Assembly (NCBI RefSeq): GCF_947179515.1
Contig: NC_067495.1
Coordinates: 59,602,754 to 59,666,753 of the forward strand
Length of the DNA: 64,000 nucleotides
Source: Apodemus sylvaticus
Taxonomy: Eukaryota > Chordata > Mammalia > Rodentia > Muridae
Direction: 5' to 3'
Part shown: positions 10,020 through 21,744 of the stretch, piece by piece
Position numbering within the stretch: position 1 is the first letter of the stretch
Layout of the letters: each line of letters starts with the position of its first letter
The notes under the pieces: model-generated
Told to the model about the DNA's origin: nothing
Seen by the model: the letters and a program-made list of their open reading frames with translations, nothing else
Database searches by the model: none
Translations under genes and position numbers: made by a program

Positions 10020-10243
10020 TTGAGGGGGGTGTGTTTTATTTGTTTGTTTGGTTGGTTGTTTGGTTGGTTGGTTGGTTGGTTGGTTGGTTGGTTTTTGGTT
10101 TTTTTTTCGAGACAGGGTTTCTCTGTGTAGTCCTGGCTGTCCTGGAACTCACTCTGTAGAACAGGCTGTCCTCAAACTCAGAAATCACCTGCCTCTGCCT
10201 CCTAAGTGCTGGGATTACAGGCGTGCGACACCACAGCCTGGCT
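10020..10243 (-). repeat. B1 SINE, reverse, with target-site duplications
   Basis: A near full-length B1 in reverse (10108-10243). Its tail appears as T-rich and (GGTT)n sequence at 10030-10108. The duplication 'taactgcttctt' occurs at 10008-10019 and 10244-10255. Confidence 0.93.
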
Positions 10244-10289
10244 TAACTGCTTCTTGTTACTGGGTGAAAAGTATTCCTTAATACTAATC

Positions 10290-10810
10290 TTGGTTAGATA
10301 TTTGCAAATACGATTGGTGTATTGCACCAAATAAAATATTAAGTTTATAGAGTATAATTTTAGGTTCACTTAGTGTATATTTAATACGGTAAAAATTATT
10401 TTGCATACTATTTTTTCTTTTTTTGCTTCTTCTTTTCATTTTTTATTGGTTATTTTATTTATTTACATTTCAAATGTTATCTCCCTTCACTGTTTCCCCT
10501 CCACAAACCCCCTATGCCCTTCCCCTGCCTCTATGAGGGTGCTCCCCTACCCACCCTCCCCCTCCCACCTCAGCATCATAGCATTACTCTACCCTGGGTC
10601 ATCAAGCCTCCAGAGGACCAGAGGGTTCCCTTCTTTGCATACTATTAACTACAGTGAAAACATTACTTTATATACAGCATTGACTTGTAACATGCAGATA
10701 AGATTGGTATATTGCACCAAAAAATCTTTACGTTTATAAAATATAACTTTAGTTTCACTTAAATTTTATTGTATAAGGTAAAAAATTTTGCATACTATTA
10801 ATTATAAAGC
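10290..10810 (+). repeat. Diverged tandem duplication (about 158-bp unit) split by an L1
   Basis: The segment from about 10295 to 10412 and the segment from about 10690 to 10805 align well, sharing 'attggt.tattgcacca', '.gtttata.a.tata' and 'ttttgcatactatt'. Removing the 234 bp added by the L1 insertion gives a period near 158 bp. The similarity extends weakly leftward to 10260 and 10650. Confidence 0.65.
10413..10633 (-). repeat. L1 3' end, reverse, with target-site duplications
   Basis: A 5'-truncated young L1 3'-UTR in reverse ('tatttacatttcaaatgtt', then C-rich blocks). The 13-base duplication 'tttgcatactatt' lies at 10400-10412 and 10634-10646. Confidence 0.88.
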
Positions 10811-11124
10811 ATTTAAAGTTATTTCGTATTTAATATTCTTAGTATTAGCTGTAATATATCTATTATAAACTAAGTACTGTACTATGCCTGTGAAAATAGA
10901 CAGGTTCATTCCTTTCAGAAATGGAGACTGATTTTCCTAACTATGGGAAATTATTGTTAGGCTACTGATGTTGCTTGTCGTTTTAATTTACTGACAAGCC
11001 TCATTTTTTAACAATCCTGAGATTTAGACTTAGAATTGACCATTTCTCTGACCAGTTAAAAAGTTGTACAGTATGGAAACCTGATGTTGCTTTGGATCAA
11101 CTAGTAAACACAATTTTTAAAACA
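10811..11124. other. Unassigned AT-rich
   Basis: Nothing recognised. Confidence 0.4.
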
Positions 11125-11350
11125 TTTTTTAAGATTTATTTTATTATTTTATGTGTATGGATGTTTTGTCAGCAGATACACACACACACCACATACATGT
11201 CTGATGCCGGAGGTAAGAAGAAGGCATTGGATGCCCTAGGACTGAAGTTACAGATGGTTGTGAGCTATGACGTGCATGCTGGGAATAAAACCTGGGTCTT
11301 CTGTAAGAGTAGCAAGTATTTTCAACCACTGAACCATCTCTCCTGTGCCT
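11125..11350 (-). repeat. B3 SINE, reverse
   Basis: Reverse B3: 'aagatttattttatt' at the left, a CA-rich piece, 'agatggttgtgag', and 'aaccactgaaccatctctcc' at the right end. Confidence 0.88.
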
Positions 11351-11487
11351 GGGTACCACATTCTTATGACTGAAACCTACTTTTCTATTCTGTAGTTCAA
11401 ACTATATAAAACTAGTTAATCTGTAAAGTTTTATAGAATACAAATTCAGCTGTAAAAACTGGTCACAACTAAAATATTTTCTGCCTT

Positions 11488-11625
11488 TTTGTTTTGAGAC
11501 AAGGTCCCATGTAGCCTAGGATGATCTCCAACTCATTATGAGCCATGACCAGCCTTTAACTCCTGATTCCCTGCCCCTACTTCTACAGTGCTAGGATTAC
11601 TGGCATGTGTCATCACACACACTTT
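11488..11625 (-). repeat. B1-like SINE, reverse, old
   Basis: 'gttttgagacaaggtcccatgtagcc' is present with two or three changes, then 'gtgctaggattactggcatg': a decayed reverse B1. Confidence 0.72.
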
Positions 11626-12150
11626 GAATTGATAAACATGATAAAATGGTATAAAATGTTATTTACCCATTACTAATATGAATTTCCTGTTTATAATTTA
11701 CTTATAATGGCTTTGGAATTTCTCATATAGCTAGCTTCAAATAGCATTGTTTATGTAAACTATAACTATTAATATTAAATTAATTTTAGGTACCAATTTA
11801 TTTTAAATTATAGCAGTAAAACAATTACATATCAGCACTAATATTTAATGAGAACAAATTTATGTTATAAAATGACAAATACATTATGAATTGTAATTAG
11901 GCTGTAACTTTGCAAATGTGTTTAACATCTGACATAATAAAATACCTGGAGTATCATATCTACTTCTACATTCATTCTGTTGAGATACATTTGTGTATTT
12001 GTTTTGTTTTGCATTTTTGTTTTTTGGTTGAGGATATATGAAATCTTATTCTCACATAAACATTTAGTTGGAAAAGGAAAAAGGCAAAACGTTTCAGGTA
12101 ATTACAGCAATCTTGCTGCCACACTTTACTGTTATACCACCACCGAGGTT
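11626..12150. other. Unassigned AT-rich
   Basis: No gene or repeat recognised; a long run of A/T-biased sequence. Confidence 0.4.
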
Positions 12151-12154
12151 TAGG

Positions 12155-12480
12155 GAATATGTAAGAAAAGAGGTTTGTTCAGCTTACCATTTGGGGAGCT
12201 GGAAGTCCCCAAAATAAGATGCCTCATTTGTTCAGCCTCTAGTAAGGACATTCTGGCAACATCACAACATAGAATATGGTAGCATGGTAGGAAGGGAGCT
12301 GTTACATGGCAAGACCGGAAGCCAGACAGTTTCAGGGTTCCACTCCCATGGAAAAAAAACCCTCACTAAAGGGCCTAAGAATTTTGTTAATGCCTACTAA
12401 AGGTAATGCTACCAGTACCTACTTGCCTTCTATTCAGACCATCTCTTAAATATTCTGAACATAGCCTGACTACTATACTG
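12155..12480 (-). repeat. Possible ancient LTR fragment (MaLR/MLT-like)
   Basis: 'aggtttgttcagcttaccatttggggagctgga' style wording split over mismatches, followed by 'catggcaagac.ggaagccag', resembles the antisense of ancient mammalian LTRs. I am not sure of the family. Confidence 0.35.
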
Positions 12481-12766
12481 AGCTTCTAGCATGTAAACTT
12501 CTAAGAGATGCATTCAAATTGTATGCAAAGTGCAGAGCCAACTAAAATCTTACAAAGAGTAGTTTCTCAAAGATTAGTGGCAATGTGTAAATGTGTAATG
12601 TGTAAATCGGAAGCTGTCGGTGACCTTTTCATATCTCGAGCGCCAAACCAATCTTAGATTTTTTAATGGATCTCAAGCCATGTGTGACTCGTTCGTATAT
12701 GTATAATTTTATAGCATCATGCATTAGTTACTTGGGAAATGCTAGAATATGATAATTATGGTATTT

Positions 12767-12962
12767 GGGGCTGGAGAGATGGCTCAATGAATGGTTAAGA
12801 GCCCCCAAGTCACTTCCAAGCACCCATGTCAGACAGTTCAAAACTACATATAATTGCAGCTCCAAGGAGATCAAAAGCCCCAGCCTCGAGGGACATCGAC
12901 ACACAAATGTGAAATACCCACATGAAGACACAATTAAAATAATAAAAGTAAATCTTTAAAAA
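12767..12962 (+). repeat. B3 SINE
   Basis: Starts 'gggctggagagatggctca' and ends in an A-rich tail with 'aataaaagtaaatcttt'; the middle is diverged. Confidence 0.88.
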
Positions 12963-13223
12963 GCATACGAGGTCTTCCTAGAAAAATGCACACATTCTGC
13001 AAATACAGCATTTTTATACATATGCTTAATATTGTTTTAATCATATTTATACCATTATCACAGCTTGCCCTATCCAACTCCTACTTAGTCTCCTTCTCTG
13101 CAAATACGCCTCCCTTATAATTTTAAGTCTTTTCTATATGTGATCCAATGAGTTTCATTAGAGTTTTCTGTAGAAACATGGCCATTTTCCCAGTAGCTAC
13201 ACTACTGAAGAAAATGTCTTAGC

Positions 13224-13279
13224 ATTCTTCATAAACTGTTAACTGTTTAGAATTCTTCATAAACTGTTAACTGTTTAGA
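13224..13279. repeat. 28-bp tandem duplication
   Basis: 'attcttcataaactgttaac' plus 8 more bases occurs twice head to tail (starts 13224 and 13252), perfectly, followed by the start of a third imperfect unit. Confidence 0.9.
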
Positions 13280-14460
13280 ATTCCTCAGAAAGTGAGTGAC
13301 ATCATGAGCCCCTCCCACTTCCAGAACAGGGTCTTAAAGGGTCCAATTTTTGCACAAGTAGTCACAGCTACTCTGAGTTCAAGAGTGTAACAGCCGTAAT
13401 ATACATAACATACAACACGCCTGAAGTTGTTGTTCCATATCTCTCCCCACCTCCAGCCCCTTCTTCTATGATGCTTCCAGAGCACGGATGACATAGTGAA
13501 CTGGTGGGGCATTCGATAGTCATTTGTTCTCAGTATTTTAATGAGTTATGAGTCTCTGCACTCTGTGCTGACTACTACATAAAGCAGTTTTCTTGAGCAA
13601 TCCTGTCAGCAGCACTATTCTATGGTCATGAACATAATTACCTACAAGACAATTTGGCAAGCATATTGAATTACCTAAATGATGGACACACTTAGTAAAA
13701 CAAAAGCAGTAGCTTCCCCAATAGGATACCCCCCCACACACACCCCGCCATGGGCTTTGTCCAGGATTGCAGAGCCAGACATGAATTCTTTTGTGTGGCA
13801 TGGTTGATTACTGCATAAGAGATTTGCCACTAGTGTAGCAGTGGATCATCTTACCTGGCTGGTCAGTATTATTGCAAATAGATTCAACAGCTGAGTTAAG
13901 ACTATTGAGGATAATTTTTCCACTTCGACTCAACACAGTAAAAGAAGCTCTAGCCAAAGAAATTAAGCAAGTAAAAGAAACAAAAGGCACTCATAATACA
14001 AAGGAAGAAGGAAAATTATTGCATCCACAAAGGGCACGAACCTGTATATAGAACATCCCAGTGGGTAATAAAAGCATTAGAGTTAATAGACTTAGCAAAT
14101 CAAAGCATGAAAACCAATTGTACTACTATATAGTGTTAATGTGAACAATTTGAAAAGGAAGTTGAGGAAATAGCTCAATTTAGAATAGTCAAAGATATAA
14201 AATACTATGGAATAAAGTTAAATAAGGCAAAAGACATATATGACTACCTGCTGAGACATCCTGCCAGCCCCAAAACAATCTCGGTAAGAAATAAAATTGT
14301 CAATCTCATATGGATTTCAAAACTTGCAGTGAAAATAATTATAATTGAACCAATATAGAGCATGCTCATTTAGACCCATTTAAAAGAATTTAATGGCCAA
14401 ACGAGAAAGCCTAAAAATTATGGTCAACTGGATTCCAACAAGTGTGCCAAGAATAATTTT
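13280..14460. other. Unassigned; possibly old dispersed repeats
   Basis: 13300-14000 has the look of an old dispersed rodent repeat but I cannot name it. 14190-14260 faintly resembles L1 ORF2. Short minus-strand frames (13285, 13538, 13808) have no domains. Confidence 0.35.
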
Positions 14461-14465
14461 TTGTA

Positions 14466-14547
14466 GCCTTGCCTAGAACTTGCTATGTAGACTGAGATGG
14501 TGTTAAAGTCATAGCGATCCAAGTGCATTTACCTCTGGAGTCCTGGG
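14466..14547 (-). repeat. B1-like fragment, reverse, old
   Basis: Weak match to a reverse monomeric B1: 'gtagccttgcctagaacttgc' with mismatches. Confidence 0.4.
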
Positions 14548-14579
14548 TTTAAATTCATGTACCAAGACATGAATTTAAA
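14548..14579. other. Perfect inverted repeat (13-bp stem, 6-base loop)
   Basis: 'tttaaattcatgt' (14548-14560), loop 'accaag', then 'acatgaatttaaa' (14567-14579). No terminator role is expected in this genome; it is recorded as structure only. Confidence 0.95.
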
Positions 14580-14689
14580 TACCTGACCAAGACTATTTAG
14601 TATAGTCTTATAAACATCTTATAAACAAAAGAAATGAGTAAACCATGATGAACAAATTATACCATGATACCAAATTATGAAGTTGAACT

Positions 14690-14945
14690 CTTTTCTGCAA
14701 AATTCACACAAATTAACTGAAAAATCAAACAAACCTCTAATGCAAGAGCTCAAACTACAAAATGCTGAAACTGTGGGTGAAATATTCACGCCAATGGAAT
14801 TGACAATTAGTTCTTAGATACAGCACCAAAAGCATAGACCACAAAGGAGAAATAGGCAAACTGAATCTGTCAAATTAAAAACACATGCACAAAATGATAT
14901 GCCAAGATAGTGAAAAGATAACCCCCAACAGGAATGTGAAGACTA
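14690..14945 (+). repeat. Ancient L1 ORF2 fragment
   Basis: Low-identity but ordered match to the ORF2 region covering 'acaccaaaagca', 'aaattaaaaac', and 'agtgaaaaga.aaccc'. Confidence 0.6.
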
Positions 14946-14949
14946 TTTT

Positions 14950-16010
14950 TATTGTATAATTCTGTATACTTTATCATTTTAAAAAATTACAAAGTAATTC
15001 ACCTAGCCTACATTTTTTTCATTTACATGGTTTAATAGTTTTAAGTATATATTCATAGCTGCACTAAAACCCATGACACTATATAAATGTGCATTAGATA
15101 TGACAGTGCTTAAGATAACAATAAGCTAGTCTCTGTGGCTCCTGTGCTCTTTCCAAGGCAGAGACAATTTCTTTCAATTTTCCTACAAATTTGTAGCAGC
15201 TAAGCATTCTACCAGAGTATGGAAAAAGTAGGAAAAGCCAAAGAAAGTGTAAAAGCATTGGACTCAAATAGCACCTGGCGTGCCAGAGCTTCTTGCTTAC
15301 TGTGACTTTTGGAGTCCCTAGATTCCAAGTGGAGTGTGATGACCTCTGAGACAATGCCACTTTTGTGAGACTTTTTTAATATCAAAAGTCAGAATCTGGC
15401 CACAGCCCAGGGAAAGATTAGATTACTTGGACATTTAATCTGCCCACCAGACTGCAGAGCTTCCTGGGTCCAGTGTACTCTTATTAACATCTGAATTTTT
15501 TTTCTCTGATTGTCTGAGTGCTAGGTCTTCTGTGATTCCCAAGGGAATATTCTAGGTCTCCTTGGCACTGCCTCCATAACAAAGATTTAGCCTTTAAGGA
15601 AATAAAATGGTGAACTGTGGGCCCACAAAATACACAAGGAAAAAACTACCAAACATTTCTACCACTTGTCTTACCTCTATGCTGTCATTATAGAAATAAA
15701 ACTGAAATAAAAAGGAACCTGAAGCCTTCAAATCCTGAGAATAGAGGTTACTCCTGAACCTATATACAGATCTTAAGGAAAGGAAACAGACTCTGATGCC
15801 TGCACAAACTCTGTTTACCTACAACAGTACATCTTCTTTGGGAACAACTTTATTTCCTAAAATCACAGGGAAACACTTTCAGACACTACTCTATTGCTAG
15901 CTAGCCTCTGGGTTCAAAAAATTTTAAACAAAAAATACAGAGAAGGGGGACTGGGGCTACAGTTCAGTTGATAGAGGATATATATTAAAACTAGAATGAC
16001 AGAAAAGATT
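14950..16010. other. Unassigned
   Basis: No repeat or gene recognised. An 88-codon minus-strand frame at 15094-15360 has no domain and I do not support it as a gene. Confidence 0.4.
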
Positions 16011-16014
16011 AGCC

Positions 16015-17410
16015 CCTACAAGAGATTTGAAGTTATACTTTAAGACTGTAATAATAAAAACAGCACGGTACTAGAATAAAAACAGAATCACTGATCAATG
16101 GAATAGAGTTGAGGGTCCCCCTAGAAACCTAAACTTCCTGATCTTTAATGAAGAAGTAAAAGGTACACGCTGGGGAAATAAGGAAATCACAGCATTTCTA
16201 ACAAATGGTGCTGTTAAAACTGGATGACTGCATGTAGAAGAATGAAACTGGAGCCTTATTTCTCAGCCTCCATAAAGCTCCTAATGGATTAGAGACCTCA
16301 AAATAAGGCCAGAAAAGTAGAATCTAATAGAGAAGAAATTAGGGTATATACTTCAATTCACTGACATAGGAACAGACTTGAACATGACTCTGATAATGCA
16401 GGCATTAAGACCAAAAATTAATACTTGGGATTTAACAAAAATAAAAGTTTCTATACAGTAAAGAACACTGTCGCTCAAGTAAAGAGGCAGCTTAAAGTAT
16501 GGGGAAAAATTTTTACCACTGGAAAAGGATTATAATCTTTAATATTTAAAGAAATCAAAATATTAATTAAGAGAACAAATAATCCACATTTTAATAGGAC
16601 AGAGAACCAAGTAGAGTGCTTAAAAGATAAAATACAAATAGCTGAGAAACATTTTACATTTTTTCAACATCTTTAGCCATCAGGAAAATAAAAACTAAAA
16701 CTACCTTAAAATTTCATCTCACCCCAGTCAGAATGTTAAACACTAAAAGAGAAATAATGACATGAATGTTGGGGAAAGAGAGCACTTGTTCCCTGCTGGT
16801 GGGGATACAAAGCTGTGCAGCCACTATGGATATCAATATGGAGGTTTTTCAAAAAGGTGGCTACAGATATAACATATGATCCAGCTATATACCTCTCTTT
16901 AAGTATATGCCCAATGGACTCCATACCATTTTCTAGAGATACATGCTCACCCATGTTCATTGATTCTCTACTCACAATAGCCAGAAAATGATGTATGTCA
17001 GATGATGGATAATGAAATGTGGTATATTTGCACAGTTAGAGATTATTTAGCTATTCAGAAAAATGATATTGATGGATAAGTGCATAAAAGTATATTTGAT
17101 AATGAAAGTACAAAACCCAATGTGAGGCTCCACAGCTTCTTTTCTGAATGAATGACTAGTCTAACTATATAGAAGTGCAATGACTTACATAGTCTTTATT
17201 TCCAATGTTTTTGATAAGAAAGTATAAAATATAAAAAAACAGTAATAAAAAAAGAAAGTATAAAATAAATAAATTTTAAAGTGAAATTATAAAACTCACA
17301 GAAAAATGGATGAAACTAGAAACATTCATTCTGAAAAGGATAAGTTAGACCCAGAGAGACAAATGCCACATTTTCTTTCATCTGCTAATGTTAGCTTTGA
17401 ATCTTAAGAT
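16015..17410 (+). repeat. Old L1: end of ORF2 and 3'-UTR
   Basis: The order follows the last third of L1 ORF2 ('aacagcacggtactag', 'aatggaatagagttgag', 'tttctaacaaatggtgc', 'tatatgcccaatggac') and runs into the 3'-UTR. Frameshifts and stops are frequent. Confidence 0.85.
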
Positions 17411-17411
17411 A

Positions 17412-17545
17412 TATGTTCTTTTTTTATTCAATATATTCTTTATTTACATTTCAAGTGATTTTCCCTTTCCTGAATTCCCCCCTCCCCGAAAGTCCCATAA
17501 GCCCTCTTCCCTCCTCCTGTTCCCCATTTGGGATACCCATAAACA
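17412..17545 (-). repeat. L1 3' end, reverse, short
   Basis: 'tttatttacatttcaagtga' then C-rich sequence: a very short 5'-truncated L1 in reverse, abutting the MaLR element. Confidence 0.8.
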
Positions 17546-17570
17546 TCAGAAAACTACTAAAGGACTAGCT

Positions 17571-17990
17571 AAGTCCATATTCTGTTGCTATGAAGAGATA
17601 CCACGACCACATTAACCTTTATAAAAGAGAGCATTTAATTGGGCTGGCTTACAATTTCAGAGGTTTATCCATTATCATCATGGCAGGGAGCAATGGCAGC
17701 ACGCAGGTAGACATGGCGCTGGAAAAGTAGCCAAGAATGCTACATCCAAATCCACAGGCAGCAGGAAGAAGGAAAGTAACACTGAGCCTGCTTGAACTTT
17801 TGGAAGTGCAAGGCCTGCCCCCAGTGACACACTTCCTCTAACAAGGGCACTCCTCTCCAACAAGGCCACACTTCCTTGGATTCTTCTCAAGTAGATTCCA
17901 AGGATTCTTCTCAAGTAGTACCATTCCCTGTGGTTAAACATTCAAATACATAAGCCTATGGGGGAGGGCATTCATACTCAAACCACCACA
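17571..17990 (-). mobile_element. MaLR (MT-like) 3' LTR, reverse
   Basis: The reverse complement starts TGTGGTGGTTTGAGTATGAA at 17990, as rodent MT-type LTRs do. It also carries the 'catttaattgggctggctta' and 'ccattatcatcatggcaggg' segments (antisense). A 17-base piece near 17878-17920 is locally duplicated ('ggattcttctcaagtag'). Confidence 0.85.
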
Positions 17991-19287
17991 TTTTTCTCTG
18001 TCCCCCATAGACTTACAGCCAAATCATAATGCCAAAATGCATTCAGTCTACTTCAAAAGTTTCCATAGTCCATTACAATCTAAACACTGTATAAAAGAAA
18101 AAGTTCAAAGTCTCTGAGAATCATAGCAATCTCTTAACCACAAATCAAAACATCAAAATCAGAAATCAGCTCACACACTTCCAACATACAATAGAGTAGA
18201 ATATATATAACCATTCCAAAAGGAAGAACAAAAGCATAGTGAAGAAATAGTCGATCAAAGCAGAACTGAAAACCGAGCAGGTCTCTATGTCTAACATTCT
18301 TCAGATCTGAAATTCCTTTCAACTTTTTGACTACAACATACTTCTTTCTCTTTGGTTGATTGCTCTCCCTGTTATAGCAGCTTTCCTCAGCAGGTATCTC
18401 ACAGCTCTGGCATCTCCAACATCTTTGGGTCTCCTACACAATCCAGACTTCACCTTCATGCTTCATCTGTAATCCATGCATGGACATCCCTGACAAGTGC
18501 CTAACCTCATGGCTTTCCTTAGTTGTAAGGGGAGATTGCACAACCCCTTTCTTGGAACCTTGACTCTAAAGCCAGAACCATGTAGTCAAAGCTTATAAGT
18601 TCTACTGCTTGCTGAGATGGAACTTGTCCCCCTCCTTCTGTTGTTGATGATTTCCCTCACTGCTTAAGCTTTCCTTTAATTCTTTTCCACAAGTTGGAAG
18701 CTTATAATAGGTGAGCTCTTCTCCTGATGTCATGACTCCCTTTATCCCATTTAGCATCAGGCTTTTCTTCAAACTTGTTATCTCCTTGAGCACTGAACAT
18801 AACTCCTTTATACTTTCTGGTGCTCCTTGTCTTCTCAAACTGTACATTTTGTATTTCTCCTTGCCCAGCTTGCTCCTTTTCATTTTATAGATCTGCATAA
18901 GAGTAGCCACTAATAACCAAGCCAAAACAGTCAATAGTAGGCTATCTTAAATATCCTCGGCCATTGCCATTAACCCAAAACTTTTCCATTTAGCCTCAGC
19001 AATTTTTTTAGAACTGAGGCAGAAAAGTAGACACATTTTTTTGCCAAAATATCACAACAGTCTCTAGACCACTTAGTAATATTTTCCCTCTAAAGCCTCT
19101 TGATCTGGGCCCCACAGTTCACATCACCCTCAGCAGTGTCTTCCATGATCCTATTAGGATGATCCATTAAGCCCCACTTAAAGCATTCAACTGCTTTCCT
19201 AATCCAAAATCCCAAAGTCCACATTCCACCAATAAGTATCTTGGTCAGGCCTATTACAGCAATACCCCATTCCCTGATACAGACTTC
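17991..19287 (-). mobile_element. MaLR internal region, reverse
   Basis: Between the two LTRs lies about 1.3 kb that resembles the non-coding internal sequence of rodent MaLR elements. There is no usable gag or pol frame. The 110-codon frame at 18602-18934 lies inside it and is not considered a gene. Confidence 0.7.
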
Positions 19288-19609
19288 TGTCTTAGTCACT
19301 GCTCTATTACTGGAAAGAGACACAATGACCAAGACAACTCATATGAAAGAAAACATTTAATTGGATTAGCCTGCAGTTTCAGAAGTTAATCCATTATCAT
19401 CATGGTAGGAAGCATGGTGGCATGCAGACATGGCACTGGAAAAGTAGCTGAAAGTCCTGCATCCAGATCCATAGGCAGCAGGAAGAGAGATCCAATAGGC
19501 CTGGACTTTTGGAACCTCAAAGATAATCCTTCTTAAATAGTGTTAATACCTAATGGCTAAGCATTCAAACATATGAGCCTTCAAGGGTCATTCTTATTCA
19601 AACCAGCCA
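19288..19609 (-). mobile_element. MaLR (MT-like) 5' LTR, reverse
   Basis: The second LTR copy, in the same orientation as the first and about 1.3 kb away: 'catttaattgga', 'ccattatcatcatggtagg', 'gcattcaaac.tatgagcc'. It is shorter and more decayed than the left copy. Confidence 0.82.
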
Positions 19610-19611
19610 TG

Positions 19612-20430
19612 GAGAGAGTCTTCCATGGGAATATTCTATAGACCCGTTAACATTACAAGGCCATTACCATTGCTCTTGGCTTTAGAACTTGATTGCAGGA
19701 CCATACCTCATACATGAGTCACAAAACATGAAGAAATCAAGGTGGTACAAACCTAGAAGCTTCATCCCTTTTGGCTAGCTCTCACAGTGCTGAAAGACAC
19801 TAAGCAAACTACCAGAAGAGAAAAGTAATCGTCAGTTATATCCAGCTGTGAACTCTGTGAGCTTCTATAATAACTAACCTTGCAAGCCATGGCCACTCCT
19901 GCAATACTGCCATAAACATCATGAGAGAAACCAATAATTATCTGGTTGGACTTAAGTCCCATTCAACAAGATGAAACACATACCTAGGCATCATTGTTGG
20001 GCCAAGAACAAGCCTATGGCTAGACAGGTTATAAGCCTTAGGAGAGAACTTATCACCATCATTTTGCTAAATCTACATACTATTAAACCAAGTCTTAATG
20101 GCTAATTGTTATTCCCATAGATGAATATATCTTTCACCCCTCATCTGAGAAACTGCTATTTGCAGTAGATTGTGATTAACACAGAGACCCACAGTTGGCC
20201 AAGGTGCAGTGACTATGAGACTGAAAAATGCTGAACTCTAAATGGAACATACATACCACACTCTCTCCTTCCAAAGCTCAGGAATCATTGCAGAAGAAGG
20301 GATGGAAGGACTGTAACAGCCAAAAGCAGACTGTAACAGCCAAAAGCAAAGGATTATAAGAAAACAAATCAACTCACAATGCTTGTAACCCAGCACTCAC
20401 AGAAGACCATGAGCTACATAATAAAATCAT
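19612..20430 (+). repeat. L1 3'-UTR (Lx-like)
   Basis: Diverged match to the long 3'-UTR of Lx-type L1: 'ccagctgtgaactctgtgag', 'caatactgccataaac', 'cacagagacccaca', 'aaatggaacatacata', 'ctcaggaatcattgcagaag'. The sequence 'gactgtaacagccaaaagca' is duplicated near 20310-20348. Confidence 0.7.
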
Positions 20431-20439
20431 TTCAAAAAC

Positions 20440-20690
20440 TAGTAGCTTTGCCATGTATGAACAACCATATTTATTGCAGAACTATTCAAAATAGTCAAAT
20501 TACGGAATGATCTTATAGAGTTTTATTTGTCCATTAAACAAACAAAATTCTATTATTGGCACAAAGAATGAAATTCTGCCATTTTCAGGAAAATTGGCAT
20601 AAATGGAGATCATTTATATTTCCTGGATCTAACACAACCTCATAATGGCTACTGAATAAATGTTGAATCAAACTGACTGTCCAGAAAGTA
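20440..20690 (+). repeat. Ancient L1 fragment
   Basis: 'catatttattgcagaactattcaaaatag..aaatta.ggaatgac' resembles L1 ORF2 3' sequence; strongly decayed. Confidence 0.5.
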
Positions 20691-20804
20691 AAACCACTTA
20701 TTGGAGATGCTTAACCTTATGAGTTTTCCCCAAAATATGATACCATTCCTTAAATTCCATATTTAAGAAGATTTAGTAGGTATTTCTAAAAAAAAAAAAT
20801 TAAG

Positions 20805-20912
20805 TCAGGGGGAGACTTACTTGCTTTATAACCTAGGCTGTCTCAAACTCATAATCCTCCACCAGTCTTTGAGTGCTTGAACTTGAAGCATACGATAACA
20901 CACTTAGCTCTA
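20805..20912 (-). repeat. B1-like SINE, reverse, old
   Basis: 'ttataacctaggctgtctcaaactc' is a decayed reverse B1 core. Confidence 0.6.
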
Positions 20913-21740
20913 ACAAACACCCTGAAAGGTCATTAGTGCATATAAATTACCAAAAGTGGGAGAGAAGTTAAGCTTCTATTGGCAGCTGTTTGTGATTAAC
21001 ACAGTAATGGTCTGGGGACTTCATATTTTTCTTGTGCAAACAATACCATTTATAATATACAGACAGAAGTTGAGAAAGCATCTGAGGTTGATAGTAAGAG
21101 TTCTGGCCTGGGATTAAGGTTCAGTAAGGCCATGTTCCCTTTCTTGGCTTCAGTAGACTGATTCCTGTCCTGTTTTCTGTGTTGACCTGCTAATTTCAAA
21201 TGGCACATTTAGCATCCTCTGAGACAACCATTTGTCCCAGCCATTTCCCCTTCCCAGAGAAGCTTCCCGTCTCTCCTTACTGCCTGCCTACCTCTGGACA
21301 AGCTCTCCACAACAGAGCCAGATCCCCAGCCCTAGTCAGATTGTTTATTGTGAAGACTGATGAGCAAGCTGTGGTTTCTGTTTATGCAGATGTCTTTGTT
21401 TTCTCTTACATTTCACTGCTGTTTCTCTGCTAGTTCATTTCTCAGTGGACTCTATTGTTCTTTGATCCAGCCTCCTATTAATAGAGTTTTGTCTTCTCAG
21501 TCACCTCACTCCCTAGCTCATCATTTCTGAGAACTGTGCTTTTTATTCAGTGCTGCTCAGAGAACTCTGCTCCTATTTTATCTCATCTGGAATGCCTCCA
21601 AATATAACAGTGCATGTACATGATCAACAGAGCATGGTGCATGTTACCCTGTGCTTGTGCCTGTACTGGCTTTGGTCTCTGTAGCTTCTTTAAGAAGAAT
21701 ATTTACTACTACAACTTCCTTATAGCTGTTTTTTAAAAAA
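20913..21740. other. Unassigned
   Basis: No repeat named. A 77-codon plus-strand frame at 21200-21433 shows no domain. Confidence 0.4.
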
Positions 21741-21744
21741 ACAT

